A stretch of 17,381 bases of DNA from the NCBI GenBank assembly GCA_900556885.1, contig UNSQ01000013.1, forward strand, positions 1 through 17,381, written 5' to 3'. The DNA is from Candidatus Saccharimonadota bacterium. GTDB taxonomy: Bacteria; Patescibacteriota; Saccharimonadia; Saccharimonadales; Saccharimonadaceae. Positions 1 through 6,698 of the stretch are shown in pieces (within the stretch, counting starts at the first letter, position 1; each line of letters starts with the position of its first letter). The notes below the pieces were generated by a model, which did not search any database, was not told the origin of the DNA, and worked only from the letters and a program-made list of their open reading frames with translations. The translations under genes were made by a program, and so were the position numbers.

Positions 1-572
1 GGCTCGAACGTATAAACCAGCAATTGACCAAATGGCATCTCTACATTCGCCATCTCGGCCTCTGGAACTTGGTCGAGATATTTAATTAAAGCCCGAATAG
101 AATTGCCGTGCGCCACCAATAAAATATTTTCACCATTCTGCAATTTCGGCAAAATCTCTTGCTCAAAATACGGAACAACCCGCGCATAAACATCTTTCAA
201 AGTTTCGCCGCCCGGCACTGGATAATCCCAACCGCGTCGAATACCATTAAAAGCCTCTTCGCCAATCTCCGCTTTAACTTCCCATTTATTTTTTCCAGTC
301 AAATCACCGTAATCACGCTCGTTTAACTCAGTTGCATGCGTTGTTGGTAGATTTTTGACTCCGCACCCTTCGAGTAGCGCAGCCAAAGTTTGTTGTGTAC
401 GTTTTAATGACGAAGTGTAAGCTTCATTAAATACCATGCCTTTCAGTAAAGCACCCAATCGCACGGTGTCATTATGACCCTTTTCCGTCAAATTAACATC
501 CGTCCAGCCAGTCCACTTACCGAGTAGATTCCACTCGCTCTCACCGTGCCGACTAATAACTAATATTCCCAT
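1..572 (-). CDS. gpmA: 2,3-bisphosphoglycerate-dependent phosphoglycerate mutase (C-terminus cut by window edge)
   Basis: Cytosolic glycolytic enzyme interconverting 3- and 2-phosphoglycerate through a phosphohistidine intermediate. I translated 190 residues from the ATG at 572; the frame is still open at base 1, so the C-terminus lies outside. Seen: the histidine-phosphatase motif SRHGESEWN with the phospho-accepting His9, the ELNERDYGDLTGKN block with acid Glu85, PGGETL near 120-125, and the second catalytic histidine in VAHGNSIRAL (His154). The segment after LNERDYG is shorter than in the E. coli enzyme, as in the compact dPGM variants. The start is supported by a GGAGG ending 6 bases before the ATG. 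It overlaps the end of the upstream Nudix gene by 20 bases, so it is probably the last or a late gene of the rny-Nudix-gpmA transcript. Histidine-phosphatase relatives exist, but the full set of dPGM motifs makes this call firm. Confidence 0.95.
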   Translation of the reverse strand, partial: MGILVISRHGESEWNLLGKWTGWTDVNLTEKGHNDTVRLGALLKGMVFNEAYTSSLKRTQQTLAALLEGCGVKNLPTTHATELNERDYGDLTGKNKWEVKAEIGEEAFNGIRRGWDYPVPGGETLKDVYARVVPYFEQEILPKLQNGENILLVAHGNSIRALIKYLDQVPEAEMANVEMPFGQLLVYTFE

Positions 573-1098
573 TATTCCCTCCAATCATCGGCGCAAAAAA
601 ATCTACAACCTCTTTTTTCACGCCGTCATTATCAATAATTTTCGTATTTACGTAACCGAATTTATCAATTGCCCAAAATCTGATCGCCCAGAGTAGCGAC
701 ATATCTTCAAAATCAACCTCATATTTGGCAATAAATTTACTAGCCACAATTTCCGATTCCTGCAATTTTATCTCAGAAAAAGCATCGTTTTCTAACTTCG
801 TAAAAAACACAAATTGATGCGTCAAAAACTCATCAGAATGACGCGAAGCGACCATGGCAAGATTCAAATCCTTAGGGTCGACTTGAATATCAACTTCTTC
901 TTTCACCTCGCGCACCGCCGCCTCCAGCGGAGATTCTCCAGTGTCAACAATGCCACCAGGCAGCGACCAATGGTCTTTATAACCAGCCTTGACGATCAAT
1001 AGTTCGCCTTGCTCATTTTCAATCAACACCGCCGCACTAGAAAAACGCCTATCCAAACTTGCCAGCCAAGCCCGTCGTTCTTCATCTGTAAATTTCAT
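553..1098 (-). CDS. Nudix hydrolase
   Basis: A 181-residue Nudix-fold protein, expected to hydrolyse a nucleoside diphosphate linked to another moiety using Mg2+. The Nudix box lies at residues 49-71: Gly49, Glu55, Arg63-Glu64 and Glu67-Glu68 are all present, so the metal-binding core looks intact. The usual glycine near the end of the box (GU after EExx) is Asp70. HWSLPGG just before the box is typical. The substrate cannot be read from the sequence; the C-terminal 100 residues show no specificity motif I recognise. The ATG shares one base with the rny stop codon (TAATG), so translation is probably coupled to rny, and the gene end overlaps gpmA by 20 bases. Sanitising oxidised nucleotides or processing capped RNA ends next to RNase Y are possibilities, not observations. 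Confidence 0.88.
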   Translation of the reverse strand: MKFTDEERRAWLASLDRRFSSAAVLIENEQGELLIVKAGYKDHWSLPGGIVDTGESPLEAAVREVKEEVDIQVDPKDLNLAMVASRHSDEFLTHQFVFFTKLENDAFSEIKLQESEIVASKFIAKYEVDFEDMSLLWAIRFWAIDKFGYVNTKIIDNDGVKKEVVDFFAPMIGGNNGNISY

Positions 1099-2588
1099 TA
1101 TTTAGCAAACTCAATTGCTCGCGTTTCGCGAATCACGTTAACCTTAATCGTGCCAGGATATTGCATCGTCGACTCAATTTTCGTCGCAATATCTCGCGCC
1201 AATTTAATCGCCGACAAATCATCAATCGCCTGAGGCTTCACAATTACACGAACTTCACGGCCGGCAGAAATCGCGTAAGCTTTATCAATTCCCTCAAAGC
1301 TCGTAGCGACATTTTCCAAATCACGCATTCGCTCCGCAAAGTTTTCAGCAGAAACGTTACGCGCACCTGGACGCGCAGCCGAAGCCGCGTCACAAACTCG
1401 AACAATAATCGCCTCTGGAGTTGTCGCTTCGATATCATCGTGGTGCGCTTCGATTGCGTGAACAATTCTCTCGTCCATACCATATTTACGAGCCAATTCC
1501 GCCCCAATGTGATGGTGCTTGCCCTCAATTTTATGCGACACAGCCTTACCTACATCATGAAGAAGTGTAGCAATTTTCGTAATGCGCACGTCCGCACCAA
1601 TTTCCTCAGCAATCATTCCAGCAATTTGCGCCATCTCAGTCGAATGCTTCAAGACGTTCTGACCGAAGCTGGTACGAAACTTCAGCTCACCAAGCAGCAA
1701 CAACATTTCCTTCGGAATCCCAACTACGCCAGTTTCGCGCATAGCATCTTCACCAGCTTGTCGAACCTCTTTTTCAATCTGTTTTTTAGCCTTAGTAACC
1801 ACCTCTTCAATGCGTGCAGGATGAATACGACCATCCTTCATCAGCATCTCAAGACTCAAACGAGCCACTTGTCGGCGAACAGGATCAAAACTCGACAAAA
1901 TAATCATGCCCGGTGTATCGTCAACTAAAATATCAACACCAGTTTCGCGCTGCAGCGCCTGAATATTACGTCCTTCCTTACCAATAATTCGACCCTTCAT
2001 CTCGTCATCAGTCAACTTGACTGCAGTCACCGTACGCTCAGCAGTCACTTCACTACTCATTCGCTCCATTGCGGTCACTAGGATCATTTGCGCCCGCTCT
2101 TCAGCGTCATCCATTGCGTCATGCTGTAGTTTCGACACCAAACCAACCAAGTCTTGCTTAATGTCGCGCTCAGTCATTTGCATTAACTTGTCGGCAGCGT
2201 CTTTTTTCTTCAATCCAGCGATTTTTTCCAATTTCTCCTGCTGCCTGGAGCGAATGTCGCGAATTTCATTCTTAAGATTATCAACTTCATCCTCATGCGC
2301 GCGTAATTTTTCTGCTCGTCGATCAAGCTCCTCCAGCTTATTATCCAGAGTCTTCTCGCGATCCGCCAAACGATTTTCGGTCTTTTGCCACTCCTTGCGA
2401 CGTTCATTTTCAATCTTAAGCGCCTCGTCCTTAGCCTTAAGGACGATATCGCTCGCCTTAGTTTTTGCATCCGCCAGATCTCGCTCAATCTGATTTTTAC
2501 CGTTAATTTGGCGAGTTCGCTGATATCCAACAAGACCAGCAACGCCCGCGCCAGCTCCAACAGCCGCGGCAATAATTACTTCTATCAT
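1098..2588 (-). CDS. rny: Ribonuclease Y
   Basis: Membrane-anchored endoribonuclease that starts mRNA decay in many bacteria lacking RNase E. Seen, in order from the chosen start: a hydrophobic Ala/Gly/Val-rich anchor (about residues 3-22), a long charged coiled coil (about 30-150), a KH RNA-binding domain with RIIGKEGRN (GKEG at 203-206), and an HD domain with LLHDVGKA (His344-Asp345) and HHIGAELA. The C-terminal AISAGREVRVIV block is also typical of the family. Length of 496 residues is close to the usual 510-520. Two ATGs lie at the start: an AAAGGA (2595-2600) sits directly against the ATG at 2594 but six bases from the ATG at 2588, so I choose 2588; the longer form starts MIM. It probably has its own promoter about 120 bases upstream and drives the Nudix and gpmA genes. 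Confidence 0.96.
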   Translation of the reverse strand: MIEVIIAAAVGAGAGVAGLVGYQRTRQINGKNQIERDLADAKTKASDIVLKAKDEALKIENERRKEWQKTENRLADREKTLDNKLEELDRRAEKLRAHEDEVDNLKNEIRDIRSRQQEKLEKIAGLKKKDAADKLMQMTERDIKQDLVGLVSKLQHDAMDDAEERAQMILVTAMERMSSEVTAERTVTAVKLTDDEMKGRIIGKEGRNIQALQRETGVDILVDDTPGMIILSSFDPVRRQVARLSLEMLMKDGRIHPARIEEVVTKAKKQIEKEVRQAGEDAMRETGVVGIPKEMLLLLGELKFRTSFGQNVLKHSTEMAQIAGMIAEEIGADVRITKIATLLHDVGKAVSHKIEGKHHHIGAELARKYGMDERIVHAIEAHHDDIEATTPEAIIVRVCDAASAARPGARNVSAENFAERMRDLENVATSFEGIDKAYAISAGREVRVIVKPQAIDDLSAIKLARDIATKIESTMQYPGTIKVNVIRETRAIEFAK

Positions 2589-2594
2589 TATCAT

Positions 2595-2600
2595 TCCTTT
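2595..2600 (-). promoter_or_regulatory. Shine-Dalgarno that decides the rny start
   Basis: AAAGGA on the minus strand. It touches the ATG at 2594, leaving no spacer, but is six bases from the in-frame ATG at 2588, a normal distance. This favours the shorter RNase Y. Confidence 0.55.
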
Positions 2601-2612
2601 CCGATCAGCCGC

Positions 2613-2633
2613 CCCTGAGTGTTCGTCTCAAGG
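2613..2633 (-). promoter_or_regulatory. Hairpin in the rny 5' leader
   Basis: On the transcript strand CCTTGAG, a 7-base loop and CTCAGGG can form a 7-bp stem with one G-U pair, ending about 12 bases before the AAAGGA ribosome site. No U-run follows, so it is not an intrinsic terminator. It could stabilise the leader or affect ribosome access; the function is unproven. Confidence 0.35.
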
Positions 2634-2706
2634 AAAAATATCAACAGCCAATCAACTTCAAACTATCTAATTCGGCGAATCAAAAATCACAAACCGCCGT
2701 AATTTA

Positions 2707-2712
2707 ATTATA
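2707..2712 (-). promoter_or_regulatory. Putative -10 box for rny
   Basis: Perfect TATAAT on the minus strand, 30 bases beyond the tsaB stop and about 120 bases upstream of the rny start. No good -35 hexamer is visible at 17 bases. It implies a leader of roughly 110 bases, the longest in this window. Confidence 0.45.
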
Positions 2713-2741
2713 CACGGTTTTGACGGTTTGGGCGATAAAAA

Positions 2742-3116
2742 TTATTTTCGCGGCGCAGTGATATTCGCAGCAGCACCGTACTCTGGCATAACAATTTTTT
2801 CATTCTCGCCAGAACGCAATTTACCCAAAGCCAAATCACGCCAATTGTCACCCATCACACCAACAATAGGAATATTCAAGCTGTCCGCCAAAGTATTCAC
2901 AACCGTCAAACCAATTCTCAGCCCCGTAAAACTTCCTGGTCCTTTCATCACGCCAATGCCGCTTATCAGATGCAAATCGCCAGTTTTTTCTTCCAAAAAT
3001 TTCAACAAATTCCGCGCCAACGTTCGCCCAGCTTCCCATTCAAAATCCTGACGATTTTCTCCATTGACTATTGTCAAAAAACATGTTGATGTTGAAGTAT
3101 CTAATAAAATTATCAC
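2742..3116 (-). CDS. tsaB: Minimal TsaB (YeaZ), t6A synthesis partner
   Basis: TsaB is the scaffold protein that pairs with TsaD, and with TsaE, to make N6-threonylcarbamoyladenosine in ANN-decoding tRNAs. Seen: the N-terminal phosphate-like motif ILLDTSTST (residues 3-11), the hallmark KGPGSFTGLRIGLTVVNTLA (58-77), PIVGV (83-87) and a short tail with a proline-tyrosine-glycine segment and NITAPRK at the end. The protein is only 124 residues against about 210-230 in E. coli and B. subtilis. The second half of the ASKHA fold is largely missing, yet the family-like C-terminal tail remains, so this looks like an internal shortening rather than a decayed gene. The start is GTG at 3116, overlapping the tsaE stop by four bases (GTGA), with GGAG eight bases upstream. 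Confidence 0.88.
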   Translation of the reverse strand: MIILLDTSTSTCFLTIVNGENRQDFEWEAGRTLARNLLKFLEEKTGDLHLISGIGVMKGPGSFTGLRIGLTVVNTLADSLNIPIVGVMGDNWRDLALGKLRSGENEKIVMPEYGAAANITAPRK

Positions 3117-3571
3117 GCTATATTCTCCTTTATTTTTCCCAAAAGTTCATCAGATTTTTTGCCGCCAGGATAAAATTCTACAAGCCGCCCTTCTTCGCTA
3201 ATCGCAGTAATTTTTATCACCAACCGATCACTCGGCAATGCATCATCGACAGCGCCAGCCCATTCAACTACAACAACCGAATTAGAAGCCGCCACTTCGC
3301 GAATCTCCTCGCTCATAATTCCAGCATTTCCCAATCTATAAAAATCGTAATGCGCCAAACTCAGACCGCGAGGCGAATCGTACACGCGCGAAATCGTGAA
3401 AGTTGGACTCTGAACTGGCTCGTCAATCTCTAAAGCTTGCGCAATTCCCTTCGTCAATGTGGTTTTCCCCGCGCCAATATCACCGACCAATTCCAGAACT
3501 TCCCCGCCAGAAACAGCCCGACCAATTGCCGCGCCCAATTCTCGCATTTTCTCTTCACTAGAAATATTCAC
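3113..3571 (-). CDS. tsaE: TsaE, tRNA t6A synthesis ATPase
   Basis: P-loop ATPase that powers turnover of the TsaBD complex in t6A formation. Seen: Walker A GDIGAGKTT at residues 30-38, SPTFTI (55-60), the family motif HYDFYRL (74-80) and a Walker-B-like VVVEWAG (100-106). Length of 152 residues is normal. I chose the GTG at 3571 because the SSEEKMRELG segment it adds matches the usual TsaE N-terminus; an in-frame ATG eight codons later is the alternative. There is no Shine-Dalgarno before the GTG. A TATAAT box ends six bases upstream, so the mRNA is predicted to be leaderless. It is the first gene of the tsaE-tsaB unit and is divergent from pilB. Confidence 0.93.
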   Translation of the reverse strand: MNISSEEKMRELGAAIGRAVSGGEVLELVGDIGAGKTTLTKGIAQALEIDEPVQSPTFTISRVYDSPRGLSLAHYDFYRLGNAGIMSEEIREVAASNSVVVVEWAGAVDDALPSDRLVIKITAISEEGRLVEFYPGGKKSDELLGKIKENIA

Positions 3572-3577
3572 TCTTAT

Positions 3578-3583
3578 ATTATA
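3578..3583 (-). promoter_or_regulatory. -10 box of tsaE, leaderless position
   Basis: Perfect TATAAT on the minus strand, six bases from the GTG start at 3571. The expected transcription start falls at or next to the start codon. The preceding bases are TAG, so it is not an extended -10. Confidence 0.6.
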
Positions 3584-3612
3584 CTATGCTAGCTTTTTTT
3601 TGGCGATGATAG

Positions 3613-3618
3613 TACAAT
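3613..3618 (+). promoter_or_regulatory. Putative -10 box of pilB
   Basis: TACAAT, one mismatch to consensus, 13 bases before the pilB ATG. The predicted leader is only about six or seven bases, too short for a normal Shine-Dalgarno. Confidence 0.5.
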
Positions 3619-3631
3619 AACCATAAGAGTT

Positions 3632-5410
3632 ATGCGTGTTTCAGACCAGACAATTGAGAGTATTCTGAAACAAGGTGGGGTTGTTGATGAGCCGCAGCTT
3701 GCTGATTTGAAATTGATCGCTGAACGGTCGAAGCAAACATTACAAGAAACCGCTATTGAACAAAAAGTCATTTCTGAGGAAGATTTGACAAAGTTGATCG
3801 GCGATTATATCGGTGTGCCTTTCGTGCGAATTGAGCCAAAGGATATTCCCGAAGATATATTGAAGCGAATTCCTGAACATATCGCGCGCCAGTATAATGT
3901 TGTGCTTTTTGAGAAAAACGAGGACGACAGTTTGTCGCTTGCGATGGAAGACCCAGACGATGTGCAGGCATTGAACTTTATCCAGAAAGAAATTGGCTAC
4001 AACACTAAGGTTTTCTTAGCGACAAAAAGCAACATTTTGGACTGTTTGGAAAATTATCGCGGCAATATCAATGCCGAACTTGACGAAGTTATCGCAGTAC
4101 AAAAAGACGCGTCTGCAGAAGACCAAAACGTTAGTCAAGATGATTTTGCGGAAAATTCACCAATTGCCCAAACTGTTAATTTGTTGCTGGAATATGCCAT
4201 AAAATCTAACGCTTCTGACATTCACATTGAGCCACGCGAAGATTACGTTCAGGTTCGCTACCGAATTGACGGTGTTTTGAAAGAAGTTAACAAATTGCCA
4301 CGAAACGTTCACGGCGCTTTGGTGAGCCGCATTAAAATTCTCTCCAATCTGAAAATTGACGAACGCCGCGTGCCGCAGGACGGACGATTTAAGATAAAAG
4401 TTTCAGGAAAACAATACGCGCTTCGTGTTTCGACATTGCCAATCGCTGACGGCGAAAAAGTAGTCATGCGTATTTTGGACGAATCCAACCAGGCCGTTAA
4501 ACTAGATAAGCTTGGATATTGGGGCCTGTCGCTCGCAACCGTAAAAGACGCAATGGCTCAGCCGAACGGAATGATCCTGGTGACTGGACCGACTGGATCG
4601 GGAAAATCGACCAGTTTGTTTAGCGTATTGTCTGAACTCAATACTCCAGATGTCAATATTTCCACAATTGAAGACCCGGTAGAATATAAAATCCCAGGAG
4701 TCAATCAAACCCAGACCAACGCCAAAGCCGGGATGACTTTCGCTTCAGGACTAAGGGCGTTACTTCGCCAAGACCCAAACATCATCATGGTCGGAGAAAT
4801 CCGCGACGGCGAAACCGCAAACCTTGGCGTTCAGGCGGCGCTGACTGGACACTTAGTGTTCTCGACACTACACACCAACAACGCTGCAACGTGTTTGCCG
4901 CGCTTGCTGGATATGGGAATTGAGCCATTCTTGATCGCTTCAACCGTGAAGGCGGTGATTGGACAGCGACTAGTTAGGCGCCTGTGTATGAATTGCCGCC
5001 AAGAATATACTCCAAACGAAGAAGAAATAAAGTATATTACCGAGATGTTTAAGATAGACGACAAGTCAATTAAGAAAATCCACAATCTCGAAGAACAGGC
5101 CTTTGAGGATAAAATTGGCGGCGACACACCCATGGGGTCAACAGATTCAGGAATTGAACACTTATGGAAGCCGAACCCAGAAGGTTGCGACGAGTGCGGA
5201 CATAACGGATTCAAGGGGCGCGTTGGCATTTACGAGGTTCTTGGCATTTCCATCCCTATTCAAAAAATGATTACCGCCAACGCCACCAGCAACGATATTC
5301 AAGATCAAGCGATTTCCGAAGGCATGGTAACAATGCAGATGGACGGACTTATTAAATCACTGCGCGGGATCACCACCGTGGACGAAGTTTTGAGGGCAAC
5401 AAGGGAGTAA
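3632..5410 (+). CDS. pilB: PilB-type type IV pilus extension ATPase
   Basis: Hexameric cytoplasmic motor that powers pilin polymerisation (GspE/PilB family). Seen: an N-terminal MshEN/T2SSE-N-like domain (about residues 8-140), an acidic linker (about 150-175), then the core ATPase with Walker A GPTGSGKST (319-327), Asp box TIEDPVEY (345-352), Walker B with VGEIRDGETA (387-396), and His box LTGHLVFSTLHTN (404-416). Two CxxC pairs (Cys452/455 and Cys519/522) form the expected zinc site, followed by GRVGIYEVL. The stretch between the pairs is 63 residues, longer than in the proteobacterial forms I know, and rich in charged residues and glycine. PilB rather than retraction ATPase PilT because of the N-terminal domain and zinc site. 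The start is ATG 3632, with no convincing ribosome site. It is followed four bases later by pilC. Confidence 0.96.
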   Translation: MRVSDQTIESILKQGGVVDEPQLADLKLIAERSKQTLQETAIEQKVISEEDLTKLIGDYIGVPFVRIEPKDIPEDILKRIPEHIARQYNVVLFEKNEDDSLSLAMEDPDDVQALNFIQKEIGYNTKVFLATKSNILDCLENYRGNINAELDEVIAVQKDASAEDQNVSQDDFAENSPIAQTVNLLLEYAIKSNASDIHIEPREDYVQVRYRIDGVLKEVNKLPRNVHGALVSRIKILSNLKIDERRVPQDGRFKIKVSGKQYALRVSTLPIADGEKVVMRILDESNQAVKLDKLGYWGLSLATVKDAMAQPNGMILVTGPTGSGKSTSLFSVLSELNTPDVNISTIEDPVEYKIPGVNQTQTNAKAGMTFASGLRALLRQDPNIIMVGEIRDGETANLGVQAALTGHLVFSTLHTNNAATCLPRLLDMGIEPFLIASTVKAVIGQRLVRRLCMNCRQEYTPNEEEIKYITEMFKIDDKSIKKIHNLEEQAFEDKIGGDTPMGSTDSGIEHLWKPNPEGCDECGHNGFKGRVGIYEVLGISIPIQKMITANATSNDIQDQAISEGMVTMQMDGLIKSLRGITTVDEVLRATRE

Positions 5411-5414
5411 CATT

Positions 5415-6641
5415 ATGCCAATTTTTGAATATTTACTTGTCAACAAAAAGAAAGAGACCGTCTCTTCAACAATTGAAGCAGCCGACAAACTGTCTGCCAT
5501 TAATAATTTGAGGTCACGCGGACAATTAATAAAAATTGAAGAAAAAGGTGCAAAAAAAGAGCTTAGTTTTTCTTTCGGCAAGAAAAAGAAAGGTGCCAAG
5601 ACTGAAGAATTGGTGATGTTTACTCGCCAATTAAGCGCCATGGTTTCAGCTGGCGTTCCTATTCTTCGTTCCCTTAACTCTATGGCAAAACACGCCGAAA
5701 GCGCCAATTTCCGAGACACGATCAACGCCGTTATTAAAGATATTGAAGGCGGTATGTCTTTTGCAGATGCTCTGAGCAAACACCCAGAAACTTTCAATGA
5801 TATTTATGTAAACATGGTTGCCGCTGGTGAGACTGGAGGTATTTTGGACGATATTTTAAAGCGTCTAGCCCTGCAACAAGAAAAAAACTCATCCATGAAG
5901 AAAAAAATTAAAGGCGCTATGACATATCCGATCGTACTTTTAATTATTACGATTATTGCGTTCTTCATCCTAATGATCTTCATTATTCCAGTTATCGGAA
6001 AAACCATTAAAGACATGGGCGGACCTGACGCCAAATTGCCACTTCTTACTGAGATTATGCTCGGGATTAGCGATTTTGTAGTGTCGTTTTGGTATATAAT
6101 CATTCCAATATTTGTCGGAAGCATTTGGCTATTGATTCGCTATATTAAAACTCCAAAAGGTCGCGTAAAATTTCACAATATCATCATCAAAGTTCCAGCT
6201 GTCGGTCCAATTATTAAAAAGGTGGCAATCGCCCGCTTTACTCGAACCTTCTCTGCTCTTATTGGCGCGGGCGTGGCTGTACTTGAAGCGCTGGATGTAA
6301 CTTCGCGCGCCGTCGGAAATGTCGCCTACGAAAAATCCCTTAAAGAAGCTACTAAGCGAGTCCAAAACGGTGAAGTCTTGTCAAAAATTATCGCCGAACG
6401 AGATGATTTATATCCGCCAATCGTAGCGCAAATGTTATCCGTCGGTGAGGAAACTGGACAAACAGATAAAGTTCTGGTTAAAGTTGCAGACTTTTACGAA
6501 GAGGAAGTCGATACGGCAATTGATGGAGTGAGCTCTATTATTGAGCCAGTGATGATTGTCGCAATGGGCGTCGTGATTGCCCTAGTCGCTGTCAGTGTCA
6601 TGGGCCCAATTACAAGTATGGCGGGTCAAGTTAAGGAATAA
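5415..6641 (+). CDS. pilC: PilC inner-membrane platform protein
   Basis: Type IV pilus platform protein (GspF family) thought to couple the PilB motor to pilin extraction from the membrane. Seen: a short N-terminal domain with FEYLLVN, a Lys-rich linker (about 42-63), two repeated GspF domains (about 66-190 and 272-395) each with a FTR-LS/FS-A-AGV motif (FTRQLSAMVSAGVPIL at 69-84 and FTRTFSALIGAGVAVL at 275-290) and a GE-TG motif, and three membrane segments (about 170-195, 219-242, 376-398). Length of 408 residues is normal. The ATG is preceded by AGGGAG with a seven-base spacer and sits four bases after the pilB stop, so both are in one transcript. Confidence 0.96.
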   Translation: MPIFEYLLVNKKKETVSSTIEAADKLSAINNLRSRGQLIKIEEKGAKKELSFSFGKKKKGAKTEELVMFTRQLSAMVSAGVPILRSLNSMAKHAESANFRDTINAVIKDIEGGMSFADALSKHPETFNDIYVNMVAAGETGGILDDILKRLALQQEKNSSMKKKIKGAMTYPIVLLIITIIAFFILMIFIIPVIGKTIKDMGGPDAKLPLLTEIMLGISDFVVSFWYIIIPIFVGSIWLLIRYIKTPKGRVKFHNIIIKVPAVGPIIKKVAIARFTRTFSALIGAGVAVLEALDVTSRAVGNVAYEKSLKEATKRVQNGEVLSKIIAERDDLYPPIVAQMLSVGEETGQTDKVLVKVADFYEEEVDTAIDGVSSIIEPVMIVAMGVVIALVAVSVMGPITSMAGQVKE

Positions 6642-6661
6642 TAGTTTTTCAAAAAAGCTTA

Positions 6662-6670
6662 TGCTATAAT
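6662..6670 (+). promoter_or_regulatory. Extended -10 promoter upstream of pilM
   Basis: TGCTATAAT, a perfect extended -10 in the 57-base gap between pilC and pilM. It would give a leader of about 20 bases containing the AGGTGGG at 6681-6687. It could make pilMNO partly independent of pilBC. Confidence 0.5.
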
Positions 6671-6698
6671 ACCGATATATAGGTGGGAAAATAATAAC

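Larger units (their letters stand above)
3570..3630. repeat. Inverted repeat bracketing the tsaE/pilB divergent promoters
   Basis: ACTCTTAT at 3570-3577 and its exact reverse complement ATAAGAGT at 3623-3630 lie just before the tsaE and pilB start codons. An inner pair, ACTAT (3583-3587) and ATAGT (3609-3613), is also inverted. The two half-sites make the divergent promoters near mirror images (AGTATAAT for tsaE, AGTACAAT for pilB). A T-run of nine (3594-3602 region) lies between them. Confidence 0.5.

Noticed and set aside
1161..1928. Long open frames opposite rny, recA and other genes
   Set aside because: They lie antisense to strongly conserved genes, are rich in Arg/Ser/His as expected for shadow frames, and lack ribosome sites or recognisable motifs.
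3588..3603. GCTAGC followed by a T-run in the tsaE/pilB gap as an intrinsic terminator
   Set aside because: The GCTAGC is self-complementary but cannot form a stem with a loop, and the place is between divergent starts where no transcript ends.
6642..6661. AG-T5-C-A6-GCT stretch after pilC as a terminator
   Set aside because: It is an A/T-only stem with a one-base loop and is followed by a promoter, not a T-run.
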